Origin: Onchocerca lupi
Taxonomy: Eukaryota; Nematoda; Chromadorea; Rhabditida; Onchocercidae
DNA length: 64,000 nt
Direction: 5' to 3'
Assembly: GCA_028564675.1 (NCBI GenBank)
Contig: JAOVVO010000407.1
Location: forward strand, 1-64,000
Within the stretch, counting starts at the first letter, position 1. Each line of letters opens with the position of its first letter. A program made the translations under genes and the position numbers. Positions 27,569-38,217 of this stretch are shown piece by piece. The notes beneath the pieces are model-generated. The model was not told the DNA's origin. It worked only from the letters and a program-made list of their open reading frames with translations, and searched no databases.

Positions 27569-28592
27569 TCGCGTGATGACTATTATGCTTCGATTTGTTT
27601 ACACTGAAAAAATATCGCTCATCACTGCAGTGCACTTTTCCTCCACAGAAATAAACGATTTTATAAATAGTTAAAAGCAGAACAATCTAGACTGTCATAT
27701 ATCAATTTTGGTCAGGATTTACATTTTGGATCAATGGAACCAACTGATAGTTACTATGACGGCGCAGAGTAATAACTTTATTTCGTCATGCGACACAATC
27801 TCGTATAAAATCCTTCGGCATTTGATACGATTTAATAGCTACAATAGATATATACTTCAAATTTCAGTATGGTTCAAAATTTATGCCTGATAATCATTAA
27901 TAAAAGGAACACATTTCTTAAAAGATGCCATCTTCCAAAAACATATATTTGCCATAAATGCCATATGCAGAATAATCAATAACGTAAATGTGACACAAAC
28001 ACAAGAGCTTCCAGTTAGCTATCCCTAACTTCAACTAAATCAATGAAAAAGGAATAAATGCATGAGGAGTATATGCAGAGCTTACACCTATTGGAGTGCA
28101 TTAATATCACCGGTATGAAAAATGAATGATATAAAAATCATTACCGTAATTTTGCATGGCTCAGAAACCTTTTTCAAAAAAAAAAAAAAAAAAAAATCGA
28201 ATGGAAGCATAGCAAAGGAATGAACACATTTATGTCCGAAAAAACAATGGTAAAGAAAGAACCTGTAGTAACTTACAGTTAGAACAAAAATCTGAAGAAA
28301 AAAAAAACGATATCGGTCCATCCGTACAGAAGCAGCAGTGCAAACATATGAAATGATGGATCGAGCATCACCATAGTTGCTTCTTCCCCCTCTCTTCCTT
28401 CTCTCATCCACCCCATGAAAATAGGTAGAATTATGAAGAGGCTTATTAATTTGAACAATTATGCAAGCAGGATATGAAACAACATTGCAAAAGTTGCAAT
28501 AAAACAACTAGAGCTATAAAGTATAGGTTGTGGTACCACAGCAAAATGTAGAAGGAGACATCCCATGGCAAAATACTGAAAAAGAAAGTGAC

Positions 28593-28595
<3 letters not shown>

Positions 28596-28639
<44 letters not shown>
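28596..28639. repeat. (AT)n microsatellite
   Basis: About 21 AT units without interruption. Confidence 0.9.
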
Positions 28640-28641
<2 letters not shown>

Positions 28642-28676
28642 TCGGTATCAAAAAAATTAGGCATGGGAATACGTTC

Positions 28677-28744
28677 GAAAATTCAGGAGGAAACTACAGT
28701 AAATAGACCCGAAAATTTAGGAGCAAACTACGGTAATGTGGAAT
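28677..28744. repeat. Two-copy tandem repeat, 34-bp period
   Basis: GAAAATTCAGGAGGAAACTA at 28677 and GAAAATTTAGGAGCAAACTA at 28711 are followed by similar sequence. A few substitutions separate the copies. Confidence 0.7.
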
Positions 28745-28789
28745 CACACGCAAAATAACTTCGTAGCTGCCAATTAGCTTACATATAAG

Positions 28790-29200
28790 AATTCTTTTCT
28801 TGCTTTTTTTGTACTGTATCAGAAGTGTCGCTGAAATCACGAGAAGTGCCGGAGAGAAAGTGATTTCTTTGTTCTTAAGTCAAACGGCTTTGTAACTTTT
28901 GTTCTATATTATAATATAGGTTACGCGCCAATAAAGGCGCGCTCTCATGCGCTAACAAAGGCGTTTTCTTGTAGATCAAACTCTATCAGGATCCTCCACC
29001 TATAAATAAGAAGAGGGTCCTGAGCATATATTTTCTAAGGATGTGCTGTCAAGAGGTCAGTTAGTTGTATTGATATGATTGATATTGTAATTGTTACGTT
29101 GACTTATGTATTAAAAAATTTATCATAGTAAAGGTTTAATTACCCAAGTTTGAGATACTGCAAAGTTTCGGATAGTAATACGATAAGAAACAATCTCAAT
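28790..29200 (+). mobile_element. LTR-like fragment (possible solo LTR of a retrotransposon)
   Basis: This block has promoter-like architecture with no gene behind it. A GC-rich patch with the short inverted repeat GCGCC/GGCGC (about 28926-28941) is followed by CTATAAATAAG at about 29000. A GTCAGTTAG initiator-like sequence lies some 50 bp further, and then AT-rich sequence. That order (U3, TATA, initiator, R/U5) is typical of BEL/Pao or Gypsy LTRs. I saw no second copy, target duplication or polymerase open frame, so the borders are only approximate. Confidence 0.3.
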
Positions 29201-30689
29201 CATTGTCACGGTCAAAGAAGATCGGCGACAAGATGTAAATAGAGAATGCCAACATACAAGCAATAAGAAAATAAAAGAAAATCGGTACAATATTTCCAAG
29301 TTCAGCGAACTTTAAGACCAACAAAACGAAATAATTAACACTGCAAAGATGTTAATGGGAATGTTAAAGAACTGATTCTTAAATTGCAAATAAGAGTTGC
29401 ATCACGTTAACAATACACAACGAAATGTTATCATTAATTAGAATTGTTTCACTGCAACTTTTGACGCAAGTATGGAACAGACTTCTAGAAAAGTTAGTTC
29501 CACGTAACATAGATGTGTGATTTCAGTCCTCTAAAAAATTTTAAGGACATTTGCTTTGGAAAAAGATCTTTTATATGGGCTTCTTTTGCCGTAAAATATT
29601 TTGCTAGACATTGCGTTTCAATCATGTTGTGGTGGATACTTTGTAAATTCCCTATTCGTTTACACGGATAACGAAACAAAACTTGTGTCATCTTGGAACG
29701 AACACCGCAGTATGATCAAATGCGAAACTATCCTTAACACGTTTAAACTAACCAATCCTTACTAAGTTCTAACTTACATCACTTACGGGTATTGTAAAAT
29801 AAAAATTAGTCACCAGTTTACATCATTCTAAATCATCCCAGTTTTATCTAATTTTACGGACAATCATTTAAAGAATTCTGATTACATTACATTTTTCCTT
29901 TAACAATTAAAAATTTATTGCTCAACATAAGAATTGACGAGCATCATGTAAAGAATGATAAGGATTCACAAAATACATCATCGATATATTTTAATAATTC
30001 TCCGCGAAAAAAGTAATAATTTACTTTATTCCATTTTGTTTTTATTTGATGATTTACGATGATAACTTTTGAAATCGAACAGATGCTCTATCCTTACTTG
30101 GATATAATAATATGTGATAACTTAAATGCGTACTGATCAAACGGATCACACCTGTCTTTTAAAAGTCCTCGACAAAAGATATGTCAAAAATATTTAGTCA
30201 AACCTACAGGTTTGGCAATCTGAAATTCCTCAGTTATGGACAAAAACTTTAAAAAGAAATCTTTATAACCTAAATAAAGAAGTCACTATGAATTTGCGGA
30301 AGTATTTTGCCAAGGCAAAGGCTTTTTGGAGTAGACAGAAAGAGCGGAAAAAGGTCGAATCAAACGTTCGAAGTAGAACGATTAAAACACATAGATGGCA
30401 TTTTATGGGAAGTCGACGTTGAACAAGAATAGCTAGGTCATCGGTTAACAGAATCAATAATGATGCAGGCTACTGTTTAGAGTAGGAGAGTAGTGAAGCA
30501 TCTCCAGTCTTGCCCAATGACATCATACAAAGATTAGAAATCACTGAAGTGAGTAAAAAACACAAAAATTTCGAAGCACGAAACCACCACTGAGATTGCC
30601 AGTATTTAAGTAAAAAATACTGCAGGATACTATCAAATGACTTGATAATTTTTTCCATAATCAATAATAATATTCCCATAGCTTCGGAG

Positions 30690-30795
30690 AGCTCATCAAT
30701 GAAAATCGTCCAAAGCAAACTGAAGAAAGAAAATGTTATTAAAAAAAAAAGAAAAAAAAACTTTAGGACATAAAGAAAAAAATTTACTAGCATAA
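30690..30795 (+). repeat. A-rich dispersed repeat, copy 1
   Basis: The sequence around CAAAGCAAACTGAAGAAAG, a poly-A stretch, then AACTTTAGGACATAA is matched by a diverged copy about 450 bp to the right (31145-31245). Confidence 0.55.
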
Positions 30796-31144
30796 TCCGT
30801 ATAACCCAAAGATGCTTTACATATAGGAACATCTGATGAATGCATTGTTTGCACGTAATCCAATGCTGACCTCATTCTTTTCCGACAGCTCTTCCGAATT
30901 TAAATGGTTATGATCTTCTAGCAAAAACCAAAACAGCAGATAACTCTTAACCGAAATTCTTCCGGACGAAACAACCAAAGTAAAAACATAACTGTCGAAT
31001 TATCCCCAGCGCTTTGACTGTGCCATTATTTGTAAGATGCAAGTTCATCTACAGGAATTGATTTTAAGACTAGCTGTTTTATAAATTTGAGCTTTGCGAT
31101 ACACTGATATATAAAGCTAAAGGATATGAATTTCAGAGTGCTAC

Positions 31145-31245
31145 AAATAAATTGAAAATGAGAATTGTACAAAGCAAATTGAAGAAAAAGAAGTACTATT
31201 AAAAAAAAAAAAAAAAAACTTCAAGACATAAGCAATAATAAACGG
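31145..31245 (+). repeat. A-rich dispersed repeat, copy 2
   Basis: It contains ACAAAGCAAATTGAAGAAA, a poly-A stretch and AACTTCAAGACATAA in the same order and spacing as copy 1 at 30690-30795. Confidence 0.55.
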
Positions 31246-32280
31246 ATATAACTTTACTTTTAAGCTTTTGTGATTTCAAAACAAACTTCGGTTATTTTCA
31301 GTGTCGAAATATTAATGTATTCGAACATAATATAATGATTACTGGTACAGAAGCTATCTATATCAAGCTTTGTAGACAAACTCACACAACTTTACTATGC
31401 ACCTCTACTTTGCCTTAAAAAGAAATCGAATGGTGGAAAGTTTTATAGAAAATTCGTGCGAAATCTTCACTGCACCAAGATGATAAGAGCTGTCAACTTC
31501 GAAGTTTTACAGAAAACGGAACTGTGCAAATCCGGTTTGACAGCAAATAAGAAAGTATACTGCAAAGAGAGCTTTGAGTGGATATTTCCGCATGAAATTT
31601 AAAAACAAATTTCGACTCAGCGAGATGAATTTTATGGTTAGAATTGATTTGGGCCCTGCGTAACCAAAAATGACTAAGGATTATGAAATACAATGATGTA
31701 CAAACAGATATTCCGTATGCCAAAAGTCTTTGTTGCATAAGTAAGTGTACTACGTCAAGAAATTCTTAAAATTTTTAGGCGAAAACTGGAATTAAATTAA
31801 TATATTATTAAAAGGAATAATTTGAATGTTGATATCTTATCAAATGAACCTGCTATTCCCAGCAACTCTTAATGTCGGACAAAAAAATTCAATTCGAAAG
31901 AACTATTTAAGACACATTGCAAGCCCGTCATATGCAAAGAAATGAATTCCAATTCAACTGTATTTAATAATTTCATTTTCAATTTAAAGACTTTATACGA
32001 TTCAAAAAATTTTTTCAAACTCACTGAGTGTTTAATAAGTAGGAATGTTATCAACTTACTGATTTTCTTATCTTAAAATGGCACACTAGACAGAGCACTG
32101 CTATTATTAATTACTGAATAGCAACATATTCATTTCGAAGCGATGTTTCTTTTATGCACACGCAACCTCAAATCCGGAATCAATCAAACGAAGAACGTGG
32201 GAAACTTATTTTCGAAATTTTGCAATGTCCAATATTGATAAGATTTGTTTGAAAAAAAAAAAAGGCCAGGTAAGCCTGTA

Positions 32281-32440
32281 ACGAAAGTGAAAGATTCTAT
32301 CATGTACTTTTAAAGTAAACTTACAAACATTTCTTTTCAATCAGAACATAGTGCTGTCAAACGAAAGTGAAAGATTCTATCATGTACTTTTAAAGTAAAC
32401 TTACAAACATTTCTTTTCAATCAGAATATAGTGCAGTCAA
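32281..32440 (+). repeat. Perfect-period 80-bp tandem duplication
   Basis: Positions 32281-32360 and 32361-32440 are the same 80-base unit, differing at only two positions (ACATAGTGCTGTC versus ATATAGTGCAGTC). The near identity points to a recent event. No open frame crosses it. Confidence 0.93.
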
Positions 32441-34147
32441 AACTGCAAGATTGCCTATTCGCTTATTAATGCAGCAGATTCAGGTAGCATATGATCGCCA
32501 AAAAATCTAAAAAAGCATAGGATCATCATACAGCTTCGCTTACACTATCAGCTAATTAGCTTGTCAAAAGCTAATTGAAATTTAAAATGATATATCGTAA
32601 GCCCTTCGGAACTAATAAAAAAGTTATTCCCAAATCTTAATAAGCAGCCAATGAAAAAGAAGCAAAGCAAAGAAATATATGTTACGACTTGAACTTCAGA
32701 TAGAACTCTCAGCCAATAATAACTTCATTTCGGAATTTCAGTGTTACTTCTAAGCAGTATTAAGGTGTAGTTGCATATTAATGCTAATGATCAGATAATA
32801 CTATACTATTCAAATCAGAGTAAAGTGTTTGTCCTACTAAGATATCTCAAATTTCCTTCATCAGAAGATGGAGCAATGATGACAAAACAGGCTTAAATAA
32901 AATAAAAGTAGTGATATAAAAGTCAGTAAGGAATTCGAACACATATATTTATGCAGACCGAGAAATATAAGATATATCAATATGAATAATCAACCTCAAA
33001 AAGGAAGCCAAAATTTGCATTTGACCAAGAGAGGATCTACAAAATTTTAAGTACGATGAAGCTTTTATTTTATGATGGGAAATTCCATAATCATCAGCTG
33101 CTATAACATTATAACAATGCTAGTAACTGAGAATCCTTCTATAAAATTCACTGGACATGCCACAATGTTTCAGAAATCGTAGTACGGAAACAACCATTTA
33201 CCTCTTTGTCCTAGTTGATGTTTCCGGAATTCCACTGCAAAAACCCCTAAATAAGTTAGGTTGCCTGAACACAATCCGGAAACAAAAACCCTCAAACTAC
33301 CAGTCCCCCGACTCAACGTCCCAACCAACTTGAATTGAATCGCTGATCCGTTACAACCATCAGAATTTTGTCTGCATATGTCACTATTTGCAAGACCAAT
33401 TTGCAAATGCTTGTATCACATCGTCCTGAATTCCTGCTGATAGCTTAGATTGAGGAATTATTAATTCCCTGAAATTTATGGATAGTTTTTGAGTTCTTTT
33501 TCTTTAGCATAGAACTCTAAACTAATAATTTTTCCAAGAAAGTTGCAACAGTTTCTTCAAAAGCAAATTTTACTATCTGAAAATGTGTTTTTATAAAACT
33601 CCATTCTTTGTCTCAACTTGGCGAGTATCGAGGCTTCTGTTTTTTTTTTTTTTTTTTTGTTTTTAAAGAAGACGATATCGATTCATACAAGCCCATGCTT
33701 GTCTGTTCGTCGTCTTCCCAAGCATTTATCCAGCAGTTTTACATTTTTCGTTGTGAAAGGTTACCGTATTCCTTACCAGCTTTTAATTTTATTTCACTGC
33801 TCTTTAGACTTTTGCAGGTTTTCCGTAGAAAAGGTTACATTAACAATACATGAACTGGTTCGTGAAAGTTCAAAAAAATAGCAATAACAACGACCATCAT
33901 ATTTAGATCAAACAGAAAGCATTTTTATTCCATACTTATAAAAGTGTTCTACGGTATTGGTGGAGCTTCTCGAACGTCGTCCTCTCTCCCTCTTCCTTCC
34001 TACGGTGAAGTTTGTGCTTGCCTTTGTTGTTCACTTGCTGATATTCTAGTTCCCCACGTTTGCTTTTCAGTCTTTTCTCTTCACTTATCATTACATATAC
34101 TCTATACTTATTGAAATCGTTGCCTCAAATCGATCTTCTTTTTTGTG

Positions 34148-37100
34148 ATGAAGGATTTCTCGAAACGTCTCTTGGTAAGTGCCATTTGACGCCTTGTTTT
34201 CTGTTAAGATTTCTCATTCTCTTCCTCAGCTCATCTTACTTTTCATTGCGCATTATCGCGATATTATGATCAATATTGGTATGAATTACAGTGATGGGGT
34301 AAATAACCAACTTGGAATAGATGGAATTGATGAAGCGATGAATTACTGAATCTGAAATATGCCATTTCGATCTCATCGAAGAGCATAGAAGCTATGAGAT
34401 CCAAAAAATGCAGGCTTTTCAATTATATCGATAATGAGTAATTGCAGGAAATATTGAACGATGGAATGCTCTCTCTGGGACTTGTCATGGGGTATGAGCT
34501 TCAGCTATTCAATACCCTTGCTGCTATATCATCTGAGAATAAACCAGCCACTTCAATAATAATCGCTGAAAAAGCCAATATGAGAGAACGGTAATAAAAC
34601 ATTCTTAGCTTTCGAAATATATTAATTTTTATGCTTCCAATCTCGAATTGGAAAATTTTAGCTATGTGCGCGAATGGTTATGTCTCATGGCTTGTGGTAA
34701 GCTTATTGAGGTGGATGAGAGTGGCAAGAAATTCTGGATCAGTGAGGATCGTATTGAGGATCTCTGTGGCGATAAACCGAATCCATTACTCGTCTTCCAA
34801 CAGTTTATTCTCATGTGTGCCAAGGCCTATCCTTCTGTCATTGGGCTCTTCAAAAACGATGGACCGTTAGGTGCTTTGAATATTTTGTTTTATTTTTTAT
34901 TTTTTATTGGATCTTGTAAAAATCGCTCCTGAAGCATATTTATGTTTGCACATTTGCTTGACTGGCTCGTCATATCTAAATGCATTTTAGATTTGCTTTG
35001 ATAAGACTAGGCACGTCCACAGTTTCATTTTCATATATTATTCCATCTCTCTTTATCCAATTGCTTCCTATTTTTCTCACTTTTCCTTTTTTTTCGTTAT
35101 CATAAATCACAAATGCATTCCTTGTCACCACTCATTTGATATTGCTTTTTCACCTCTCTGCTTTTGATTGCTATTCAAATGCAAGTGCATCAAAATGCTG
35201 ATACCGCTTCTTTACTTATTGCAGTTTTTTTAATTTTGTGTCAGCAAACTGCTGAACCGTTTTTTTCCCTGCATTATTATATATTAAAGAATTTTTTATT
35301 ATTTAGGAGAAATTTCAAACTTAAAGTAAAAAATATAGTAGTAATAGCTCATTATGTGAATATTACCTGATATTAATTTTCCATAATTTAATTCCTAACA
35401 CTTGATAAGATTCAATAATTCATAAAATCTTCAAGCAAATGAAAGCGGTGAATTCTACTGTTAACTGAAACTATTTTCAGGGATGGACAACAAAATGTTT
35501 GATGAATTTGATAAAAGGATGGCAGCATTTTCGGAAGCTACACATAAAGACGCTATAATCAGCAAATTTGTACCTGCAACAGGAATGCAAAGTAAACTGG
35601 AAGAGGGTGGAATTCAGGCTCTTGATATAGGTTGTGGTCGAGGAATGCATATTGCTGAATTAGGTATGACTTTTTCGTCTGCATCGATATCGCAAGAATC
35701 AAAAACACCGTGCACAAACCATATGCTTAATCTGTTTTCGGTACAGCGTACCGCACGGTGTTATTTAATTTCTAACATTAGAAGCTAATGTTAATAGTTT
35801 TTAGGAAGTCATTTCCCGAAGTGCTTTTTTACGGGAATCGATCTCTCGCTTGACGCCGTTGTTGGAGCGAACAAGAAAAGAGATGAAGCTAATGCTGGCC
35901 TCGATAATGTATCATACATGCAAATGAATGGTCAGATGATGAAGGATGAGTGGACGGAGAAGTTTGACTGGGTGATGATGTTCGACGCTTGCCATGACCA
36001 AACAAGGCCTGATCGCGTAGGCCATCTCACATTTCAATTTCTCTTCAGTAGCGGAGTATACTTTTGAGTAGATTCTTAGGTACAATGCCTATTAAAACAT
36101 ATGCCAATAAATAAAAGAAAAAGAACTTCCTTGATTCCATATTTCAGTGCTTGAAAGAAATATATCGAGTTCTGAAACCAGATGGTCTATTTTCGATGAT
36201 TGAAATTGATGGTACAAGCAATGTCTATAAAGATAAGGAAATGGATGGATCCACATTCATGTATGGCGTATCACTGTCGCATTGTCTTCCGGTCGGAATG
36301 AACTCTGAAGGTAAACATTATCTTTCCACCTGTGTAAATTGCAACAACATTAATCCCCTTACTATTTTTTTCTTATTTTTTATAATTGAAAACTCTTCTG
36401 GCGAATACCTTACTTCTCGTCGTGGTTTAAAGCTAAAACTTTCGCAGTGCCGTGAACCTGGACAGTATTCGAATATCAATAAGGCTTAGCAGTTTCAGCA
36501 AGCCATTTATTGTATTTATCGATATCATTGTTGAATAGCATAGAGAACAATGAACAAATATAAAACTTTGGCGCAAAAAAAAAAAACTTCCGGAACAATT
36601 TTTATGCATGGTTTCCAACTTATTCTTATTGAAAAACATCTTTTCAGATTATTTTAAAATACCTCAGTTCGGATTACTTTGCTTCTTCTTTTCTATTTAT
36701 GTTCAATAACACAAAAAGCGAGAAGTTAACTTTGTAGTTTAGAATGAAAATTCGACATATTTCGTTGGAATTTTGTCATAAGTAATTGTTGATCATCACC
36801 AGTAATCGATCAGAACAGTGAAAGATTTTCTAGATTATTTTCGCATTCACGATAATTTTGGAAGTAGGAGTCTTTATTGAATTGCAAAAATTTCAACACC
36901 AGATTTTCGGGAAAGATCGGAAATGTTACAATTATTATGAAATTAAATTCGAATTTTCATACGACACAATGAAATGCAGTCTGAAAATTGCCCTGAAACA
37001 TTAAGCGCAGTTGTTCAGTTGTGGGTAGCTTATTTTCATATTTATTTTTGTTTTAGCCAAATTTATTCCACTACTGTTTCCAGATGCAATGGGACTTGGT

Positions 37101-37223
37101 GCAATGTGGGGATGCGAAAAAGCCAAACAGTTGCTCGGTGATGCTGGTTTTCAAAAAATTGAAATTCATCCAGATCCATTTCCAAAATGCCGTTCAAACA
37201 TTCTCTATTTATGCCGCAAATGA
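34148..37223 (+). CDS. SAM-dependent methyltransferase with N-terminal winged-helix-like region
   Basis: Exons: 34148-34174, 34448-34590, 34662-34870, 35481-35663, 35805-36016, 36148-36310, 37084-37223. They total 1077 bp and encode 358 residues in phase. The N-terminal third (EILNDGMLSLGLVMGYEL, then YVREWLCLMACGKLIEVDESG) resembles the dimerisation/winged-helix part of the Rv2258c-like and C. elegans R08E5/R08F11 methyltransferases. The Rossmann methyltransferase core follows, with motif I at ALDIGCGRGMHIAELG, GIDLS at the second strand, FDWVMMFDACHD as motif II and LKEIYRVLKPDGLFSMIE as motif III. A small-molecule substrate is likely but cannot be read from sequence. The short first exon is chosen because its ATG is the first after an in-frame stop, it ends in a good GTAAGT donor and its residues extend the conserved helix. 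AATAAA lies at 37246. Confidence 0.85.
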
Positions 37224-37856
37224 ATATACTTTTTTATTCCTGCCCAATAAAGGACTAATTTGTAATCTATTCATATAACACTCAATAATTGAAAGATAGC
37301 AGGGTATACCACAATTTCTTGAATATTCAGCTTAATTATTCTTTGTACATGATCCATGTTTCATCTATTGGTAATTGTTCGCAATAGCAATATTTCATCT
37401 GTTGATAATTGTTTACAATACGGAGAAGTCTCAACTATTGATAAAGCACGCTGATTAGAATGGTTATCTGTTAAACATGGTCATCTTTTATCACTTACTA
37501 AGAATAAGAAATTCCTTCTGCAATGGATTTCGAGAAAGACATGATATGCTAGTTGTTTGGACTTCTTTCTCCGAATCATATTTTCGCTCTTCTATTTGTC
37601 CAGTTCCATCATAGTAATCCTAATTAGGAGAGATCAGGAACTAGACTATATTCTGGAATGTTATGATTTATCTTCACTTGTAACTTTGAAACCAGTTTTA
37701 ATTGTGGCTATTATCAAATTAATTAAGTAGTGAAAAATGTTAAATAAACAGAAGTGGTGGAAATGTTAATCAGGATTGTTCTAGTAGGAGATTACTGTTG
37801 CAAATCAGGTTTATGAGTGCAATGTAGCATGAAAAATGGTGATAGATGAAGAAAAA

Positions 37857-37940
37857 TATATGCATAGGTAGAGTTTGATCAGAACGAAAAGGAAGAAATA
37901 TATGCATAAGGAGAGTTTGATCAGAACGAAAAAGAAGATA
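37857..37940 (+). repeat. Two-copy tandem repeat, 42-bp period
   Basis: TATATGCATA begins each copy (37857 and 37899), and GAGTTTGATCAGAACGAAAA occurs in both. There are about four mismatches in 42. Confidence 0.85.
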
Positions 37941-38070
37941 GAGAAGTAAATTAAATTTTTACCTGATCATATTTTACCCCAAAACGTCTTTCAATCAAAC
38001 CCTTATTTTAGCGTTAAAGGGCGGAGCGGCCTCTCATTTGTCTGATATATATATTTGACCGATGAAACAT

Positions 38071-38087
38071 ATATCTATATCTATCTA

Positions 38088-38120
<33 letters not shown>
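38071..38120. repeat. (TATC)n/(AT)n microsatellite
   Basis: A compound TATC then AT repeat lying in the likely promoter of the SDR gene. Confidence 0.85.
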
Positions 38121-38123
<3 letters not shown>

Positions 38124-38217
38124 AGTTTTCTATTCATCTATATAAATAGAAATCATATATTCATTATATCGTTGTTGGAGATAAGCTGTACAATTTACTA
38201 AAAACATTTTATATCAA

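Larger units (their letters stand above)
27541..28789. other. Upstream flank of daf-18
   Basis: Apart from the E-box palindrome, it contains a poly-A run (28177-28196), an (AT)n microsatellite at 28596-28639 and a 34-bp two-copy repeat at 28677-28744. The hydrophobic or low-complexity open frames here come from these simple repeats. No gene was seen. Confidence 0.5.
29201..34147. other. Gene-poor, repeat-bearing region
   Basis: No splice-supported coding exon was found on either strand in about 5 kb. It holds A-rich duplicated segments (30690-30795 and 31145-31245) and the 80-bp tandem duplication at 32281-32440. The open frames here (30263-30457 and 30470-30832 minus, 33170-33406 minus) are hydrophobic or low in complexity and lack recognisable domains. 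The right end should contain the promoter of the methyltransferase gene. Confidence 0.5.
37224..38217. other. Intergenic, methyltransferase to SDR gene
   Basis: Contains AATAAA (37246) for the methyltransferase, a 42-bp two-copy tandem repeat (37857-37940) and a TATC/AT microsatellite (38071-38120) about 100 bp upstream of the SDR start codon. No exon was seen. Confidence 0.55.

Noticed and set aside
30470..30832. 120-codon minus-strand hydrophobic open frame resembling a membrane protein
   Set aside because: The composition (F, L, I, K) follows from A-rich repeats on the plus strand. It has no splice context and is not matched by the second repeat copy.
33170..33406. Minus-strand open frame and plus-strand LKLPVPRLNVPT-like reading considered as retroelement gag remnant
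   Set aside because: The similarity is a few residues only and is interrupted by a stop. There is no adjacent protease, RT or integrase-like reading.
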